A DNA stretch of 7,081 bases from CBDVAK01 sp965371945 (GTDB lineage: Bacteria; Pseudomonadota; Gammaproteobacteria; Competibacterales; JAHEDQ01). The notes beneath the pieces were generated by a model that was not told where the DNA came from, searched no databases, and was given only the letters and a program-made list of their open reading frames with translations. Position numbers and translations under genes: made by a program. The DNA is taken from NCBI GenBank assembly GCA_965371945.1, contig CBDVAK010000183.1, positions 1 to 7,081 of the forward strand. Reading direction: 5' to 3'. The stretch's first letter is position 1, and each line of letters starts with the position of its first letter. Of the stretch, positions 1 through 5,283 are shown piece by piece.

Positions 1-90
1 TGGCGGAGAGGGAGGGATTCGAACCCCCGGACGAGTTACCCCGTCAGCGGTTTTCAAGACCGCCGCTTTCGACCGCTCAGCCACCTCTCC
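1..90 (-). tRNA. tRNA-Ser (anticodon UGA)
   Basis: Read on the minus strand, this folds as a complete class II tRNA. A 7-bp acceptor stem pairs GGAGAGG with CCTCTCC, followed by discriminator G and an encoded CCA at positions 3-1. The D arm contains GCTGAGCGGTCGAAAGC. The anticodon stem GCGGT/ACCGC encloses loop CTTGAAA, with anticodon TGA at 56-54. A long variable arm (GACG paired with CGTC) is diagnostic of serine tRNA, and the T loop is TTCGAAT. It decodes UCA and, by wobble, other UCN serine codons. The 3' end lies exactly at the window edge, so nothing can be said about its downstream side. I recall tRNA-Ser(UGA) sitting next to yccA in Escherichia and Pseudomonas too, which suggests old chromosomal synteny rather than a mobile-element site. 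Confidence 0.97.
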
Positions 91-100
91 ACGGCGCCAG

Positions 101-129
101 ACTGTACCGGAATCGGGCCACTCCCTCCA
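101..129 (-). promoter_or_regulatory. Weak candidate promoter of tRNA-Ser
   Basis: On the minus strand, TACAGT (106-101, four of six matches to TATAAT) ends 10 nt before the mature 5' end of the tRNA. A poor -35 candidate, TGGAGG (129-124), lies 17 bp upstream. The stretch between the -10 and the tRNA is GC-rich (CTGGCGCCGT), as expected of a discriminator under stringent control. The placement is good but the -35 is weak, so this is a tentative call. Confidence 0.3.
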
Positions 130-141
130 GTCCCGGAATCG

Positions 142-170
142 TTTACCGGATCGCTTGCACAGTGTATGAT
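142..170 (+). promoter_or_regulatory. Candidate sigma-70 promoter of yccA
   Basis: TTTACC (142-147, four of six matches to TTGACA) and TATGAT (165-170, five of six matches to TATAAT) are separated by exactly 17 bp. Transcription would start near 177, leaving a leader of about 58 nt before the yccA start. The promoter lies in the divergent gap between the tRNA and yccA. I see no operator palindrome here. The 9-bp sequence CCGGAATCG occurs twice in the gap (107-115 and 133-141), with unknown meaning. Confidence 0.5.
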
Positions 171-234
171 TTCTTCGTAATTCCCGACGAAATCAGTCGG
201 AATCACGTTGGACACTGTTGGAGAGACAATCCAG

Positions 235-903
235 ATGATCAGCAATACCAGGGTCGCAACCCGATCTACGGAATCCGTACTTGCAACCAACAAGGTGCTC
301 CGCAGCACCTATGCATTGCTGTCCATGACATTGTTGTTCAGCGGGCTGACGGCCGGCTATGCAGTGATGACCAATGCGCCACCACTACATTGGCTGGTGA
401 CCCTGGGAGGCTACTTCGGCCTGTTGATGCTGACCCAGGCCACCCGCAACAGTGGCTGGGGACTGCTGTCGGTGTTCGCGCTGACCGGTTTCATGGGCTA
501 CACACTGGGTCCGATCATCAACCTCTATCTCGGTATGCCCAATGGCAGCGAGATGGTCATGACGGCGCTGGGTGGCACCGGGGTAATCTTCCTCGGACTG
601 TCAGCCTACGCACTGACCACCCGCAAGGACTTCAGTTTCCTGGGCGGCATGTTGATGGTGGGCATACTGGTCGCATTTCTCGCCAGCCTCGGTGCGCTGC
701 TGTTTGGCATCCCGGCCCTGAGCCTGGCCGTATCGGCGATGTTCATCCTGCTGATGTCCGGGCTGATCCTGTATCAGACCAGCGCCATCATCCACGGTGG
801 TGAAACCAACTACATCATGGCCACCGTGACCCTGTACATCACCATCTACAATCTGTTCCTCAGCCTGTTGCATTTACTGGGTGCACTCAGGGGCGACGAC
901 TGA
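235..903 (+). CDS. yccA: Bax inhibitor-1/YccA family inner-membrane protein, FtsH modulator
   Basis: Encodes 222 residues, matching the 219-residue E. coli YccA along its length. In E. coli, YccA is both a substrate and a modulator of the membrane protease FtsH with HflKC, and it protects SecY at jammed translocons. Seven hydrophobic segments are visible at about residues 26-44, 53-68, 75-97, 106-125, 135-157, 162-182 and 194-217. Family signatures include GFMGYTLGPIIN (85-96), LTTRKDFSFLGGML (127-140) and the terminal block SAIIHGGETNYI (183-194). The short polar N-terminus corresponds to the tail by which FtsH engages E. coli YccA. I chose ATG 235 because GGAGAG (220-225) lies 9 nt upstream and the length fits; an in-frame TTG at 208 would add nine residues and place that ribosome-binding site inside the gene. 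It is monocistronic, with a terminator just downstream. Confidence 0.93.
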   Translation: MISNTRVATRSTESVLATNKVLRSTYALLSMTLLFSGLTAGYAVMTNAPPLHWLVTLGGYFGLLMLTQATRNSGWGLLSVFALTGFMGYTLGPIINLYLGMPNGSEMVMTALGGTGVIFLGLSAYALTTRKDFSFLGGMLMVGILVAFLASLGALLFGIPALSLAVSAMFILLMSGLILYQTSAIIHGGETNYIMATVTLYITIYNLFLSLLHLLGALRGDD

Positions 904-931
904 CCTTCCGGACACCGGCATCCGCTACCAG

Positions 932-956
932 GGCCCCGCTTGACGGGGCCTTTTTT
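932..956 (+). terminator. Intrinsic terminator of yccA
   Basis: GGCCCCG (932-938) pairs perfectly with CGGGGCC (944-950) around the 5-nt loop CTTGA, and six T residues follow (951-956). It begins 28 nt after the yccA stop codon. There is no matching A-run on the upstream side, so it should act only on plus-strand transcription, separating yccA from the sugar-nucleotide genes. Confidence 0.93.
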
Positions 957-1044
957 GTGCCTCGCGCAACTCCGCCGACGATGCTGGCGAAAGGTCGCAT
1001 TGCCGGAATGAACCTTGCTGTGCCATTTCACTTTCCGCTGCACG

Positions 1045-1066
1045 TATAATCCCGCGCTGAGCGCGG
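1045..1066 (+). promoter_or_regulatory. Promoter -10 box with overlapping inverted repeat before the sugar-nucleotide genes
   Basis: A perfect TATAAT lies at 1045-1050. No convincing -35 exists at 16-18 bp spacing (the 17-bp position reads GCCATT), which suggests help from an activator or an extended contact. Immediately downstream, CCGCGC (1052-1057) and GCGCGG (1061-1066) form a perfect 6-bp inverted repeat around TGA, covering the expected start site near 1057. This could be a repressor operator or, if transcribed, a hairpin at the 5' end of the message. The leader to the dehydrogenase start would be about 49 nt. The -10 is clear; the role of the repeat is inference. Confidence 0.55.
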
Positions 1067-1105
1067 ATCGTGAAGCCAGAATCATTGCGGCGCAGGAGCA
1101 CCCGA

Positions 1106-2383
1106 ATGTTGCAACTAGATCAAGTCCGGATAGGCATCGTCGGGCTGGGATACGTCGGCTTGCCGCTGGCGGTCGAGTTCGGCAAGCAGTTTCCGACCCT
1201 GGGGTTCGACATCAGCGAGGCCCGTATCGCGGAACTGCGCTCCGGCCAGGACTCGACGCTGGAGGTCGATCCACAAGAACTCGCCGAAGCCCAGGCTCTC
1301 AGCTACAGCTCCGACAGCGCCGACCTGGAGAGTTGCAACGTCTATATCGTCACCGTTCCGACCCCGATTGATCTTCACAAACAACCCGATCTGAGTCCCC
1401 TGCGGGCGGCCAGCCGCACGGTCGGGCGAGCGCTCCACCAAGGCGACATCGTCATTTACGAATCCACCGTCTACCCCGGTGCTACTCAGGAAGTGTGTGT
1501 TCCCATACTTGAGGAGACGTCCGGATTGCGTTGCGACGAGACCTTCTTCGTCGGCTACAGTCCGGAACGGATCAATCCCGGTGACCGTCAGCACCGGGTC
1601 ACTACCATCCTCAAAGTGACCTCGGGTTCCACCGATGATGCGGCCAAGTTCGTCGACCAGCTGTATAAAGCAGTGATTCCGGCCGGTACCCATCTGGCGA
1701 GCAGCATCCGCGTGGCCGAGGCGGCCAAGGTCATTGAAAACACCCAGCGAGACGTCAATATCGCCCTGATCAACGAACTGGCGCTGATCTTCAAGAGGCT
1801 CGGCATCGATACCGAATCGGTGCTGCAGGCAGCCGGCACCAAATGGAACTTCCTGCCGTTCCGGCCTGGCCTGGTGGGGGGACACTGTATCGGCGTAGAT
1901 CCGTACTATCTGACTCACAAGGCCCAGGAGATCGGCTACCACCCCGAAATGATCCTCGCCGGGCGGCGGATCAACGACAACATGGGAATCTACGTGGCAT
2001 CGGAACTGGCCCGGGAGATGACCCAGCGTAAGATCCATGTGGTCGGCTCGCGCATTCTGGTGATGGGGCTCGCCTTCAAAGAGAATTGCCCCGACCTGCG
2101 CAATAGCAGGGTGGTCGACGTGATCAAAGAACTGGACAGCTACCATGCCGAAGTCGAGGTGTACGACCCCTGGGTAGACGCCACCGAGGCCAAACGTGAA
2201 TACGACATCGAGCTGCAGCAGGAACTCCGGCCCGGACGCTACGATGCCATCATCCTGGCAGTCGCCCATCGTCAATTCAAGGAAATGGGCAGCGCCCGAA
2301 TACGCGAACTGGGCCGGCCCGGGGCGGTGCTGTTCGATCTCAAGTATCTGTTCCCGGCGCACGAGACCGATGCGCGCCTCTGA
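1106..2383 (+). CDS. tviB: Nucleotide-sugar dehydrogenase, TviB/WbpO type (UDP-N-acetylhexosamine 6-dehydrogenase)
   Basis: Encodes 425 residues, the length of Salmonella TviB. The enzyme oxidises C6 of a UDP-hexose, probably UDP-GlcNAc or UDP-GalNAc, to the uronic acid using two NAD+. The N-terminal Rossmann domain shows GLGYVG (13-18) with D35 positioned for the NAD ribose. VPTPID (84-89) and YESTVYPG (118-125) follow, then K208 and N212 in AEAAKVIENTQRDVNIA. The catalytic cysteine C261 lies in GGHCIGVDPYY (258-268) with D265, and the C-terminal UDP-binding domain includes MGLAFKENCPDLRNSR (320-335). The sequence follows the TviB subgroup (FLPFRPGLVGGHCIG, the ending LKYLFPAHETDARL) more closely than ordinary UDP-glucose dehydrogenases, though substrate cannot be read with certainty. 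ATG 1106 has AGGAG (1094-1098) 7 nt upstream; an in-frame GTG at 1070 lacks this support. It forms an operon with the epimerase 25 nt downstream. Confidence 0.92.
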   Translation: MLQLDQVRIGIVGLGYVGLPLAVEFGKQFPTLGFDISEARIAELRSGQDSTLEVDPQELAEAQALSYSSDSADLESCNVYIVTVPTPIDLHKQPDLSPLRAASRTVGRALHQGDIVIYESTVYPGATQEVCVPILEETSGLRCDETFFVGYSPERINPGDRQHRVTTILKVTSGSTDDAAKFVDQLYKAVIPAGTHLASSIRVAEAAKVIENTQRDVNIALINELALIFKRLGIDTESVLQAAGTKWNFLPFRPGLVGGHCIGVDPYYLTHKAQEIGYHPEMILAGRRINDNMGIYVASELAREMTQRKIHVVGSRILVMGLAFKENCPDLRNSRVVDVIKELDSYHAEVEVYDPWVDATEAKREYDIELQQELRPGRYDAIILAVAHRQFKEMGSARIRELGRPGAVLFDLKYLFPAHETDARL

Positions 2384-2395
2384 TTTCACTGCATA

Positions 2396-2400
2396 AAGGA
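2396..2400 (+). promoter_or_regulatory. Ribosome-binding site of the epimerase gene
   Basis: AAGGA lies 8 nt before ATG 2409 in the 25-nt gap after the dehydrogenase. The epimerase therefore has its own initiation signal within the shared transcript. Confidence 0.75.
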
Positions 2401-2408
2401 TATTTGCC

Positions 2409-3416
2409 ATGAAGGTACTGGTCACCGGCGCCGCCGGTTTCATCGGCTTCACGCTCGCCAGGAAATTACTCGATCGTGGCGACACGGTGATCGGGCTGGA
2501 CAATCTCAACGACTACTATGACGTGACCATCAAAGAGGCGCGACTGGCTCAGTTGAACGACTTCGGGCGGTTCGAGTTCGCCCGCATGGATCTGGCCGAC
2601 CGGCCAGCTATGGAAACGCTGTTCCAGCGCGAACAACCGCAGCGGGTGGTCAACCTTGCCGCCCAGGCCGGCGTGCGCTACTCGATCGAGAACCCGCGCG
2701 CCTATGTCGACAGCAATCTGGTGGGCTTTATCAACGTCCTCGAAGGCTGTCGTGATCACGGTGTCGAGCACCTGGTCTATGCCTCCTCCAGTTCTGTCTA
2801 TGGCGCCAACACCAGCATGCCGTTTTCAATCCACGACAACGTGGACCACCCGTTGTCACTGTATGCGGCATCGAAGAAAGCCAACGAATTAATGGCGCAT
2901 ACCTATTCCCATCTGTACCGGCTTCCGACCACGGGTTTGCGCTTTTTCACGGTTTACGGGCCCTGGGGCAGACCGGACATGGCGCTGTTTCTGTTTACGC
3001 GCAAGATACTGGCTGGTGAGCCGATCGATGTTTTCAACTACGGCAACCACCGCCGCGACTTCACCTATGTCGAGGATATCGTTGAAGGCGTCACGCGGGT
3101 ACTGGACCGGGTTCCCGAGGGCAACCCGGACTGGTCTGGCGAGCAACCGGACCCCGGCACCAGTCAAGCGCCGTACCGGATCTACAACATCGGCAACAAC
3201 CAGCCCGTCGAGCTGATGCGCTATATCGAAGTGCTTGAGCAATGTCTGGGTCGCGAAGCGCAAAAGAACCTGCTGCCCTTGCAGCCGGGGGACGTGCCGG
3301 ACACCTATGCGGACGTCAGCGATCTGGTCACGGACGTCGGTTACCGCCCGGACACAACCATCGAAACGGGGATTTCGCGCTTCGTTGACTGGTATCGGCA
3401 GTACTATCGAGTCTGA
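2409..3416 (+). CDS. UDP-uronic acid 4-epimerase (CapI/GAE-type, SDR family)
   Basis: Encodes 335 residues, the usual length for bacterial UDP-glucuronate 4-epimerases. These extended short-chain dehydrogenases use tightly bound NAD+ to invert C4, converting UDP-glucuronate to UDP-galacturonate. The N-terminus has the NAD-binding motif GAAGFIG (7-13), D31 ending the second strand, and D61. NLAAQAGVRYSI (82-93) is typical of the CapI subgroup. The catalytic set is S127-S129 in the SSSSVYG block, with Y152 and K156 in YAASK. FFTVYGPWGRPDMALF (179-194) and PGDVPDTYAD (293-302) are further subgroup hallmarks; TviC/WbpP epimerases that act on N-acetyl sugars lack the GRPDMA form. It presumably acts on the product of the dehydrogenase upstream, yet that enzyme resembles the N-acetyl-sugar class, so the real substrate is open. 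No polymer-assembly genes are adjacent. Confidence 0.88.
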   Translation: MKVLVTGAAGFIGFTLARKLLDRGDTVIGLDNLNDYYDVTIKEARLAQLNDFGRFEFARMDLADRPAMETLFQREQPQRVVNLAAQAGVRYSIENPRAYVDSNLVGFINVLEGCRDHGVEHLVYASSSSVYGANTSMPFSIHDNVDHPLSLYAASKKANELMAHTYSHLYRLPTTGLRFFTVYGPWGRPDMALFLFTRKILAGEPIDVFNYGNHRRDFTYVEDIVEGVTRVLDRVPEGNPDWSGEQPDPGTSQAPYRIYNIGNNQPVELMRYIEVLEQCLGREAQKNLLPLQPGDVPDTYADVSDLVTDVGYRPDTTIETGISRFVDWYRQYYRV

Positions 3417-3520
3417 CAGCACCCTTGCCTCGCTCAGCATGCCCCACTGCCGCGCCTCCAGAAAGCGGACAAGGATTGTAGCGTCAAGGGGACAATTCCA
3501 AGCCTCGCGGGGATCCCTCG
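3417..3520. other. Intergenic region between convergent operons
   Basis: This 104-nt gap separates the 3' ends of the epimerase gene and the glutaredoxin-like gene. I see no coding signal. The only local fold is an imperfect stem, GGATTGT (3473-3479) against ACAATTCC (3492-3499), with one bulge and a 12-nt loop. It has no T-run on either strand and so is not a convincing intrinsic terminator. How the two converging transcripts end is not evident. Confidence 0.6.
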
Positions 3521-3811
3521 CTATGCCAGGAATCTGGTCAGCGCCTGGTCCGAGAAAGGCCACGCCAGTTCCGCACCGCTGTCACAACGCTTGAGCACCG
3601 GAATCCGGATACCATAGTCCCGGTACACTGCTTCATCATCCACCACATCCACCTCCCGCAGCCGGCGACCGTGGTGGGACCCCTGCCGCCAGACCATCTG
3701 CGCGGCCTGCTCGCATAGATGACACCCCGTGGTGGAATACAGGATCAGTTCCGGGGGCGCGTTGGTATCGATCGATGTCTTGCGCAACACCCGCCGTGCA
3801 ATGCTGGCCAT
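3521..3811 (-). CDS. Glutaredoxin-like family protein (DUF836)
   Basis: Encodes 96 residues with a small thioredoxin fold. After an N-terminal extension of about 20 residues comes ELILYSTTGCHLCEQA (21-36), with the redox motif C30-H-L-C33 at the start of the first helix. REVDVVDD (52-59) follows, then the cis-proline P71 in RIPVL, and the closing AWPF segment (83-86) typical of DUF836 proteins. The fold implies thiol-disulfide chemistry in the cytoplasm; the physiological partner is unknown. ATG 3811 lies 15 nt after the uspA stop and has no strong Shine-Dalgarno sequence, so translation is probably coupled to uspA. Most relatives begin close to the first strand, so the true start could be internal, although no better-supported start codon is visible. 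It is the last gene of the minus-strand cluster. Confidence 0.82.
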   Translation of the reverse strand: MASIARRVLRKTSIDTNAPPELILYSTTGCHLCEQAAQMVWRQGSHHGRRLREVDVVDDEAVYRDYGIRIPVLKRCDSGAELAWPFSDQALTRFLA

Positions 3812-3826
3812 GGACGATGGTCGCCG

Positions 3827-4294
3827 TCAGTGTACGGGCACCAGTACCACCGGCAGCTTCGACTTGACCGTAACCTTGTGCGCAACCGAACCCAGAAACA
3901 GCTCCCCGAGAGCACTGTGCCCGCGTGAGCCCATGACGATCATATCGGCGTCGAGGGCTAGCGATTGATCGATTATCACCTCGTAGGGCACGCCTTCTAT
4001 GGCCTTGATATGCCCCAGCAATCCGCCATCCGCAGCGGCCCCGAGTTCATCGAGACGACGCTGAATCTCATTGCGCACGTCAGCGTAGCCTTCCTTTTCA
4101 AGCCGTTCCCGCACTTCGGCACTGAGATAGCTGTCTATCATCGAATGCGCGAACTCTCCGAGCGGTTCCAGTGCATGGACGATATGCACACGGGCGCCAA
4201 GCGCAGCCGCCAACCCCAGCGCATGCTTGAGGACTCGTGGCGCCCCGGCACTCAGGTCACTGGCGCATAGTATGTTGCTGATCTTGTATTCCAC
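3827..4294 (-). CDS. Universal stress protein, UspA family, ATP-binding type
   Basis: Encodes 155 residues, a single Usp domain. The protein opens with a beta strand, KISNILCASDLS (4-15), including the conserved D13, and ends with the final strand KLPVVLVPVH (146-155). The nucleotide-binding signature G-2x-G-9x-G-S is complete: G122, G125, G135 and S136 within MGSRGHSALGELFLGS. This places it with ATP-binding Usp proteins (MJ0577/UspFG-like) rather than E. coli UspA, which lacks ATP binding. Such proteins act as cytoplasmic dimers in stress responses; the specific role here is unknown. I chose GTG 4294 because GGGAG (4305-4301) lies 6 nt upstream in the 22-nt gap after nusB and the fold begins directly after it. 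The frame stays open further upstream through nusB, but that part is antisense-like noise, not protein. Confidence 0.9.
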   Translation of the reverse strand: MEYKISNILCASDLSAGAPRVLKHALGLAAALGARVHIVHALEPLGEFAHSMIDSYLSAEVRERLEKEGYADVRNEIQRRLDELGAAADGGLLGHIKAIEGVPYEVIIDQSLALDADMIVMGSRGHSALGELFLGSVAHKVTVKSKLPVVLVPVH

Positions 4295-4316
4295 CGGATT
4301 CTCCCGCTTGCTGGTT

Positions 4317-4811
4317 TCAGGAGCCTTGATCGCGCAGCCGATCGGCGCGTTCGGTTGCAATCTCCTGGCGTCGGTATTCCTTCGCCACCTTGTCGAGCAC
4401 GCCATTGACGAAACGATAGCCCTGCTCGGCGCCAAATCGCTTGCTGAGATCGACTGCTTCGTTGATCGCCACCCGGTAGGGCACATCGTGGCGATGCAAC
4501 AGTTCGTAGGTACCGATCCACAATACCGCTCGTTCGACCGGATCCATTGTCTCCGCCGCCCGACTGAGGTGTCCTGAAACAGCCGCATCGAGTTCATCGC
4601 GGTGAGCTGGAATCTGGTGCAACAGCTCGCGAAAAAAAGCAAGATCAGCTTTCGCGGATTGTTCATCGGCCACGAACTGCTGCTCGATCTCCGCCAGCGG
4701 CTGGGCCGCCAGTTGCCACTGATAGAGTGCCTGCAAACCCAGCATCCTGGCCTTTCGGCGGCCGCTGACGAGGCCGGCAGCGCGTCCGGATTCACCCACG
4801 CGAGGCGTCAT
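4317..4811 (-). CDS. nusB: Transcription antitermination factor NusB
   Basis: Encodes 164 residues, slightly longer than E. coli NusB (139) because of extra residues at both ends. NusB binds boxA RNA together with NusE (ribosomal protein S10) and supports antitermination on rRNA operons. The arginine-rich start of the fold, GRRKARMLGLQALYQW (17-32), is the RNA-contacting region. MDPVERAVLWIGTYEL (89-104) and PYRVAINEAVDLSKRFG (111-127) with RFVNGVLDKVA (133-143) are classic family signatures. ATG 4811 lies inside ribH, giving a 20-nt overlap, and no clear Shine-Dalgarno precedes it, so translational coupling to ribH is likely; GTG 4799 is an alternative start that would trim four residues. 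The ribH-nusB order is widespread in proteobacteria. Confidence 0.95.
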   Translation of the reverse strand: MTPRVGESGRAAGLVSGRRKARMLGLQALYQWQLAAQPLAEIEQQFVADEQSAKADLAFFRELLHQIPAHRDELDAAVSGHLSRAAETMDPVERAVLWIGTYELLHRHDVPYRVAINEAVDLSKRFGAEQGYRFVNGVLDKVAKEYRRQEIATERADRLRDQGS

Positions 4812-5271
4812 CCAGTACGGACATCAGATTGACCATCTCGAGCATGCTCATGGCCGCATCGGCACCCTTGTTGCCGGCTTTGGTGCCCGCCCGCTCAATC
4901 GCCTGTTCAATGCTGTCGACGGTGAGCACGCCAAACCCGATTGGCACGCCCTGGCTCAACGCGACGCTGGACAGCCCCTTGCTGCACTCTCCAGCCACGT
5001 AGTCAAAATGCGGGGTCGAGCCCCGAATCACCGCGGCCAATGCGACTATGCCCCGGTAGCGACCCCCGGCAGCCAGCCGCTGTGCTGCCAGCGGCATTTC
5101 GAAGGCCCCCGGGACCATCACACAGTCGATGTCGGCGACATCGACGCCGTGTCGTCGCAGCGCATCTTCGGCGCCATCCTTCAAGGCGTCGACCACAAAG
5201 GCATTGAAGCGCGCACACAACAGCACGAAACGGCCTTCGGGAGTCCGGAAATCACCCTCGTATGTAGTCAT
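4792..5271 (-). CDS. ribH: 6,7-dimethyl-8-ribityllumazine synthase
   Basis: Encodes 159 residues, the normal length. The enzyme condenses 3,4-dihydroxy-2-butanone 4-phosphate with 5-amino-6-ribitylamino-uracil to give lumazine, the penultimate riboflavin intermediate, and usually assembles into pentamers or 60-subunit capsids. Visible signatures are ARFN (20-23) with the stacking aromatic F22, VPGAFEMP (53-60), AVIRGSTPHFDYV (80-92) with catalytic H88, FGVLT (113-117), and ERAGTKAGNKG (126-136) with R127 for phosphate binding. The ATG is preceded by AGGA (5285-5282) with a 10-nt spacer, and that site overlaps the ribBA stop codon. Its substrate comes from RibBA upstream and its product goes to RibE in the same operon. 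Confidence 0.97.
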   Translation of the reverse strand: MTTYEGDFRTPEGRFVLLCARFNAFVVDALKDGAEDALRRHGVDVADIDCVMVPGAFEMPLAAQRLAAGGRYRGIVALAAVIRGSTPHFDYVAGECSKGLSSVALSQGVPIGFGVLTVDSIEQAIERAGTKAGNKGADAAMSMLEMVNLMSVLDDASRG

Positions 5272-5283
5272 CGTTTGGCGGTC

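Noticed and set aside
1..90. tRNA-Ser as an attachment site of an integrated element
   Set aside because: No integrase and no repeat of the tRNA 3' end is visible in the window. The 3' end faces outward at the edge, so this cannot be assessed.
208..234. Alternative TTG start for yccA
   Set aside because: It would put the good GGAGAG ribosome-binding site inside the gene. ATG 235 has the right spacing and gives the family's normal length.
1070..1105. Alternative GTG start for the dehydrogenase
   Set aside because: The added residues are Arg-rich and not seen in the family. ATG 1106 has AGGAG at 7 nt and gives the same 425-residue length as TviB.
1115..2509. Long open frame (464 codons) on the minus strand opposite the dehydrogenase
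   Set aside because: It lies antisense to a gene with complete catalytic motifs, has no recognisable domain and no ribosome-binding site, and is explained by GC-rich codon use on the plus strand.
3473..3499. Stem-loop between the convergent operons as a bidirectional terminator
   Set aside because: The stem is short and bulged with a 12-nt loop, and there is no T-run on either strand.
2889..3563. Minus-strand open frame spanning the epimerase 3' half and the intergenic gap
   Set aside because: It is mostly antisense to the epimerase, overlaps the end of the glutaredoxin-like gene, and shows no domain or initiation signal.
4295..4795. Upstream extension of the uspA frame through nusB, giving a 322-residue protein
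   Set aside because: The extension is low-complexity Arg/Ser/Trp-rich sequence out of frame with nusB. The Usp fold begins right after GTG 4294, which has its own ribosome-binding site.
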